In this document: in pieces, positions 61,635-64,000 of the stretch
Layout of the letters: each line of letters begins with the position of its first letter
Position numbering within the stretch: position 1 is the stretch's first letter
Assembly: GCA_964394145.1 (NCBI GenBank)
Contig: CAYMVL010000043.1
Span: 55,004-119,003 of the forward strand
Source of the DNA: JAFGBN01 sp964394145
GTDB taxonomy: Bacteria; Chloroflexota; Dehalococcoidia; GIF9; AB-539-J10
Direction of reading: 5' to 3'
DNA length: 64,000 bases
Notes under the pieces: model-generated
Told to the model about the DNA's origin: nothing
The model's input: the letters and a program-made list of their open reading frames with translations, nothing else
Databases searched by the model: none
Position numbers and translations under genes: made by a program

Positions 61635-62009
61635 CTATTTTGCCCACTGACCCAGGGATTCAAAACCCCAGGGCAGTTCTGCACCACAATTCTCACAAAC
61701 CCAAATCCCCTGTTCGTTCAGCTTAGCGTGAGCAAACTTTCTGCAATTCTGGCAATAGTATTTCTTGTCTGAAACCCCGGACTTGAGAATGGACTCTTCC
61801 CTTTGCTTCTGTATCTTCCGCCTAGAAACGTCCTCCACCCAAGAGCGTAATTGATCCCAGTCCTTGAGCCAAAACCCACGTTGACCGTAATATGGAAGTT
61901 TTTCTCGGATAACCTCCAATGAAGCAGGGGGAAATGCTCTCCAGGAAAATCCGTCCTTCTCAGGCAAAACATGAAGTCTAATTGCCTCGCTATCGCTGAC
62001 CTTTTTCAT
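61635..62009 (-). CDS. zinc-ribbon protein, first gene of the restriction operon
   Basis: A 124-residue protein of unknown family. The N-terminal ~70 residues are mixed and aromatic (WRAFPPASLEVIREKLPYYG). The C-terminus is a zinc ribbon with CQNC and CENC separated by about 18 residues, ending WGFESLGQWAK. It is co-directional with mod and res and is probably transcribed first. It may help DNA recognition or control, but that is inference. Confidence 0.7.
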   Translation of the reverse strand: MKKVSDSEAIRLHVLPEKDGFSWRAFPPASLEVIREKLPYYGQRGFWLKDWDQLRSWVEDVSRRKIQKQREESILKSGVSDKKYYCQNCRKFAHAKLNEQGIWVCENCGAELPWGFESLGQWAK

Positions 62010-62227
62010 AATTTCCCTCCCTTTGCCTTCTCGTTTCTTCCGAAATCGGCTGGCAAGGTAGTGACCTAATGACCGGTTGACTTTCGAGTGTGGACCAGAC
62101 GGGATAGATTCGCCATTAGATGCCCTGACTGCCTTCGCATATTCTCTTACAGTATAACAACATATTAATCACAGCACTGTGTGGCTGTCAATGGGTGTTT
62201 GTGGTCAGAAGGGGTTTTAGGGAGAGC
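62010..62227. other. upstream region of the restriction operon
   Basis: A minus-strand TATACT (62151-62156) and AT-rich text may hold the promoter of the operon; the -35 is unclear. No gene is seen. Confidence 0.3.
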
Positions 62228-62353
62228 TTAGCTGTTTGGTTCGCCGAGTAGCCAATTGACGGAGACTCTGAGAGCTTTGGCCAGTGCAACTGCCTCAAAA
62301 TCTGACACCGGCCGGGTTCCTTCTTCAATTCTGGGGTTATTGGCTGGTTCACT
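62228..62353 (-). pseudogene. C-terminal fragment of an XRE-family (HTH_3) regulator
   Basis: A 41-codon frame reads PRIEEGTRPVSDFEAVALAK followed by ALRVSVNWLLGEP, the second half of a Cro/CI-type helix-turn-helix domain. An in-frame TAA lies directly upstream and no start exists, so the recognition helix part is lost. It is probably the remnant of a control gene. Confidence 0.7.
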
Positions 62354-62522
62354 TTAGAGCTTAGTATGTGTGACTTTGGTAACAGGTCCTTCTCAGTGAA
62401 AAGTGGTTTTGTCTCGCATCTCTGAGGAGTGGCTTACATGGCCAGATGAAGGCTGTATCTCATCTGTGGCATCTTCCTGCCGTTTGACCTGTCACAGTGC
62501 CTGTCTCCCTGTTCGTTCGTGT

Positions 62523-62546
62523 GGAGGCGGGTCACTGCCCGCCTCC
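62523..62546 (-). terminator. strong hairpin over the stop codon of the small zinc-ribbon gene
   Basis: A perfect nine-base stem GGAGGCGGG / CCCGCCTCC has a six-base loop that contains the TGA stop of the minus-strand gene. No T-run follows, so termination would need help. Confidence 0.45.
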
Positions 62547-62891
62547 ATTCCTAGGCGGCCAGTACCACTTGTTGCACCCCTGGCACTTCCAGGCTTTCCT
62601 GAGCTTGCCTGTCTTCTTATCGGTGAACTCGATCAGCTGCATGAACTCGTTTGTGCCGCACTCGGGACAGGATGGGGCTTCAGTTGTCCGGGCTGGCGGG
62701 AATTCTTGTGGTTTGGCTTTTGCGGCGGACTGATCGGCAAGGGTAGTGGCATCGGCTTTGGCAAAGTGGGCGTGGATAACGGCCAGGTCCTTGAACAACT
62801 GCTGCAGGGTGTCGCTAAAGACATTTATCCTGGCGGCGCTTCCTTTGATTGTGATCTGAATCTCGCCGTGGTATCTGTTGTCTCCGTTCAT
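62532..62891 (-). CDS. hypothetical zinc-ribbon protein, 119 aa
   Basis: A 119-residue protein. The first ~60 residues look helical (DTLQQLFKDLAVIHAHFAK), and the C-terminal part is a zinc ribbon (CPECGTNEF and, about 30 residues later, WKCQGCNKWYWPPR). AAAGGAG lies eight bases before the ATG. It is the last of a series of small minus-strand genes, of the type carried by phages or integrative elements. The function is unknown. Confidence 0.6.
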   Translation of the reverse strand: MNGDNRYHGEIQITIKGSAARINVFSDTLQQLFKDLAVIHAHFAKADATTLADQSAAKAKPQEFPPARTTEAPSCPECGTNEFMQLIEFTDKKTGKLRKAWKCQGCNKWYWPPRNGGGQ

Positions 62892-62954
62892 ACTGCGACT
62901 CCTTTCGTATTATTTATGGCGGTTCGACGGGCTCGAGCGCCTTGAGCCTTGCGA

Positions 62955-63143
62955 TTACTCGCCGTTGTGGTTAAACTGTGCCTGGAGCTGGGCGTCTAGT
63001 TGTTTGAGCTGCTCGACTGCCTGCTCTGCAGTTGCGGTGTGGACTGTTATGGTCCACCCGTAGCTGCCCTTCTGACCTCTTGCCAGCTCGACCTTGAACG
63101 GCTAGCTGTGGGTGATTTGAACCTTGCCTCCGAACTCTAGCAT
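62955..63143 (-). pseudogene. small gene interrupted by an in-frame amber codon
   Basis: A GAGGAGG site and ATG begin a 63-codon frame whose 14th codon is TAG (63102-63104). Thirteen sense codons precede it and 48 follow, ending at TAA. Both sides look like one protein (MLEFGGKVQITHS, then PFKVELARGQKGSYGWTITV). A single-base mutation or stop-codon readthrough would explain this. No family is recognised. Confidence 0.55.
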
Positions 63144-63174
63144 TTGACTGACCTCCTCTTCTGTGCCGGGCCTC

Positions 63175-63390
63175 TCACCCCGGGTAGTCCTCGCTGTTGT
63201 GAGTGGTGTCGGCGGTAAGCTGGACCAGGTTTATGATTACGTTTGCGGTGGTGAGCGCTTCTTCTGTGGTGAGGAATAGAGCGCTGGAGCGCAGGCGGCT
63301 TGCCATGCGCTGGAAGATGTTGACCTGGCCGTCATCGACCCTGACGGCGATGTGCCGGGTTTTGTCGCGTTGAATGATGTAGCGCTGCAT
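63175..63390 (-). CDS. small hypothetical protein, 71 aa
   Basis: A 71-residue protein (MQRYIIQRDKTRHIAVRVDD, RMASRLRSSALFLTTEEALT). The start is supported by AAGGAGG. Its ATG overlaps the stop of the upstream gene (TAATG), so the two are coupled. No family is recognised. It belongs to the small-gene series of the accessory region. Confidence 0.55.
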   Translation of the reverse strand: MQRYIIQRDKTRHIAVRVDDGQVNIFQRMASRLRSSALFLTTEEALTTANVIINLVQLTADTTHNSEDYPG

Positions 63391-63647
63391 TAGCAACCTC
63401 CTTGTCTCTTTCTTTCCCACGCCAGTTGGCGCTGGAACGCTGCGAACGAGCCTGCTGCCCTGATGACCTTGGCTTCGAGGGCCTGGCGGATAATGAGGCG
63501 GCGGAGGGTACGACGCTGCCGCTGTGCTGCCAGGAGCTGTCGGGCTCTGGCCTGTCCCAGCGGGCAATAGATGGACCTGGCGCATAACCTGTCGCAGTGT
63601 CCCACCCTGCCACACAGACCTCTCTGATTCATGCTATACCTGCTCAT
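63390..63647 (-). CDS. small basic Cys-containing protein, 85 aa
   Basis: An 85-residue, arginine-rich protein with several Cys in the first third (GLCGRVGHCDRLCARSIYC), followed by a basic helical part (RQLLAAQRQRRTLRRLIIRQ). The start at 63647 is chosen because the longer frame runs through GC-rich repetitive text; the ATG at 63632 is another option. The ribosome site is weak. It is coupled to the next small gene. The function is unknown. Confidence 0.45.
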   Translation of the reverse strand: MSRYSMNQRGLCGRVGHCDRLCARSIYCPLGQARARQLLAAQRQRRTLRRLIIRQALEAKVIRAAGSFAAFQRQLAWERKRQGGC

Positions 63648-63887
63648 TCTATTGCCCTGCGGGCTGTTTCCCGCACCCGCTAAAAGCGGAATTGGGAGAA
63701 GCGGAGCGGCCCGCACCGAACGGGCGGAACGCAGTGGAGCACCCCGAGCGAAGCGACGGGTTGCGGGCAACGAGCGCAGCGGAGCGTAAAATGAAGCTGC
63801 GGGTGCGGGATTAGATCAGATGCGGGCAGAGACTGCCACCTTGTTATGAAGGGAGTGGGGGGTGGTTGTGTGGGTGGGGAAAGCCGA
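63648..63887. repeat. GC-rich repetitive spacer between divergent small genes
   Basis: Short repeats of the form GAGCGNAGCG occur several times (near 63747-63785), and CCCGCACCCGC at the left recurs as its complement at 63800-63812. It could hold promoters for both directions or a structured element; nothing coding is supported. Confidence 0.4.
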
Positions 63888-64000
63888 ATGAGCAGAGGTG
63901 GAGGCGGGACACAAAGGGCGCTTGCCAAAAAGCCTTATGTCCCGTTTTTTTGTGAAGCGGCCGACTGGACCGAGGTGGTGGTAGAGCTGCGAATTGGGCT
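63888..64000 (+). CDS. 5' part of an unidentified gene, cut by the window edge
   Basis: An open frame of 37 codons begins at ATG with GGGGAAAG upstream and runs off the window. The text looks protein-like (ALAKKPYVPFFCEAADWTEV). No family can be named from so little. It reads away from the small minus-strand genes. Confidence 0.45.
   Translation, partial: MSRGGGGTQRALAKKPYVPFFCEAADWTEVVVELRIG

Noticed and set aside
62403..62945. Plus-strand frame of 180 codons across the small zinc-ribbon gene
   Set aside because: The minus strand carries a gene with a good ribosome site and zinc-ribbon motifs; the plus-strand text is its shadow.
63905..63951. Hairpin CGGGACA / TGTCCCG followed by seven T on the plus strand, which looks like an intrinsic terminator
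   Set aside because: It lies inside an open, protein-like frame that starts at 63888, where the T-run encodes Phe-Phe. The loop is also long (26 bases).
1..64000. CRISPR arrays, rRNA genes and complete insertion sequences
   Set aside because: No regularly spaced repeats, no rRNA sequence and no full transposase with terminal repeats were seen.

Overview
The window most likely comes from a Chloroflexota genome of the class Dehalococcoidia or a close relative. This is inferred from gene content, not from a marker tree. The pointers are a fused mannosyl-3-phosphoglycerate synthase/phosphatase, a stand-alone 'core' methionine synthase of about 340 residues, a translin-family protein, a ThiD2-ThiE fusion, a RemA-gmk pair, and a respiratory complex-I-like operon without NuoE, NuoF or NuoG. 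Base composition is about half G+C. Starts mix strong Shine-Dalgarno sites with -10 boxes placed almost on the start codon, which suggests some leaderless messages.

Layout. Positions 67-6413 hold a carboxyltransferase, a folate block (folP, folK and a QueD/PTPS enzyme with a dual motif that could stand in for FolB), small coupled genes, a DnaJ-C/thioredoxin fusion and a PPC-domain protein. Positions 6575-16692 hold an isochorismatase-like hydrolase and then a mannosylglycerate cluster: glycerate kinase, sugar-1-phosphate nucleotidylyltransferase, asparagine-synthase-like amidotransferase, fused MpgS-MpgP, and a convergent GH38 mannosidase. Positions 16959-45443 are mainly housekeeping genes: rarA, tilS, mtnP, core metE, thiD2E, gmk, remA, aroA, tyrA, birA with an operator-like palindrome, htpX, mtaB, recJ, lgt, ftsY, and an MrfA/YprA-type helicase.

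Positions 45732-53710 hold an eleven-subunit membrane complex encoded on the minus strand. Its gene order, split J subunit, two antiporter subunits, three-cysteine NuoB-like subunit and CxxD/CxxD NuoD-like subunit all depart from canonical complex I. They resemble the Mbh/Mbs branch of respiratory complexes. This is the most unusual part of the window. A 49-codon ORF sits between nuoI and nuoH.

Positions 54276-64000 are accessory DNA: two tRNAs, a degenerate tRNA-like stretch, a 5'-truncated IS3-type transposase, and a 3' half of tRNA-Met that looks like an integration scar. These are followed by a Panacea-type toxin-antitoxin pair with its own strong promoter, a three-gene type III-like restriction-modification operon with a zinc-ribbon partner, a broken XRE regulator, and a run of small genes of unknown function, one of them interrupted by an in-frame amber codon.
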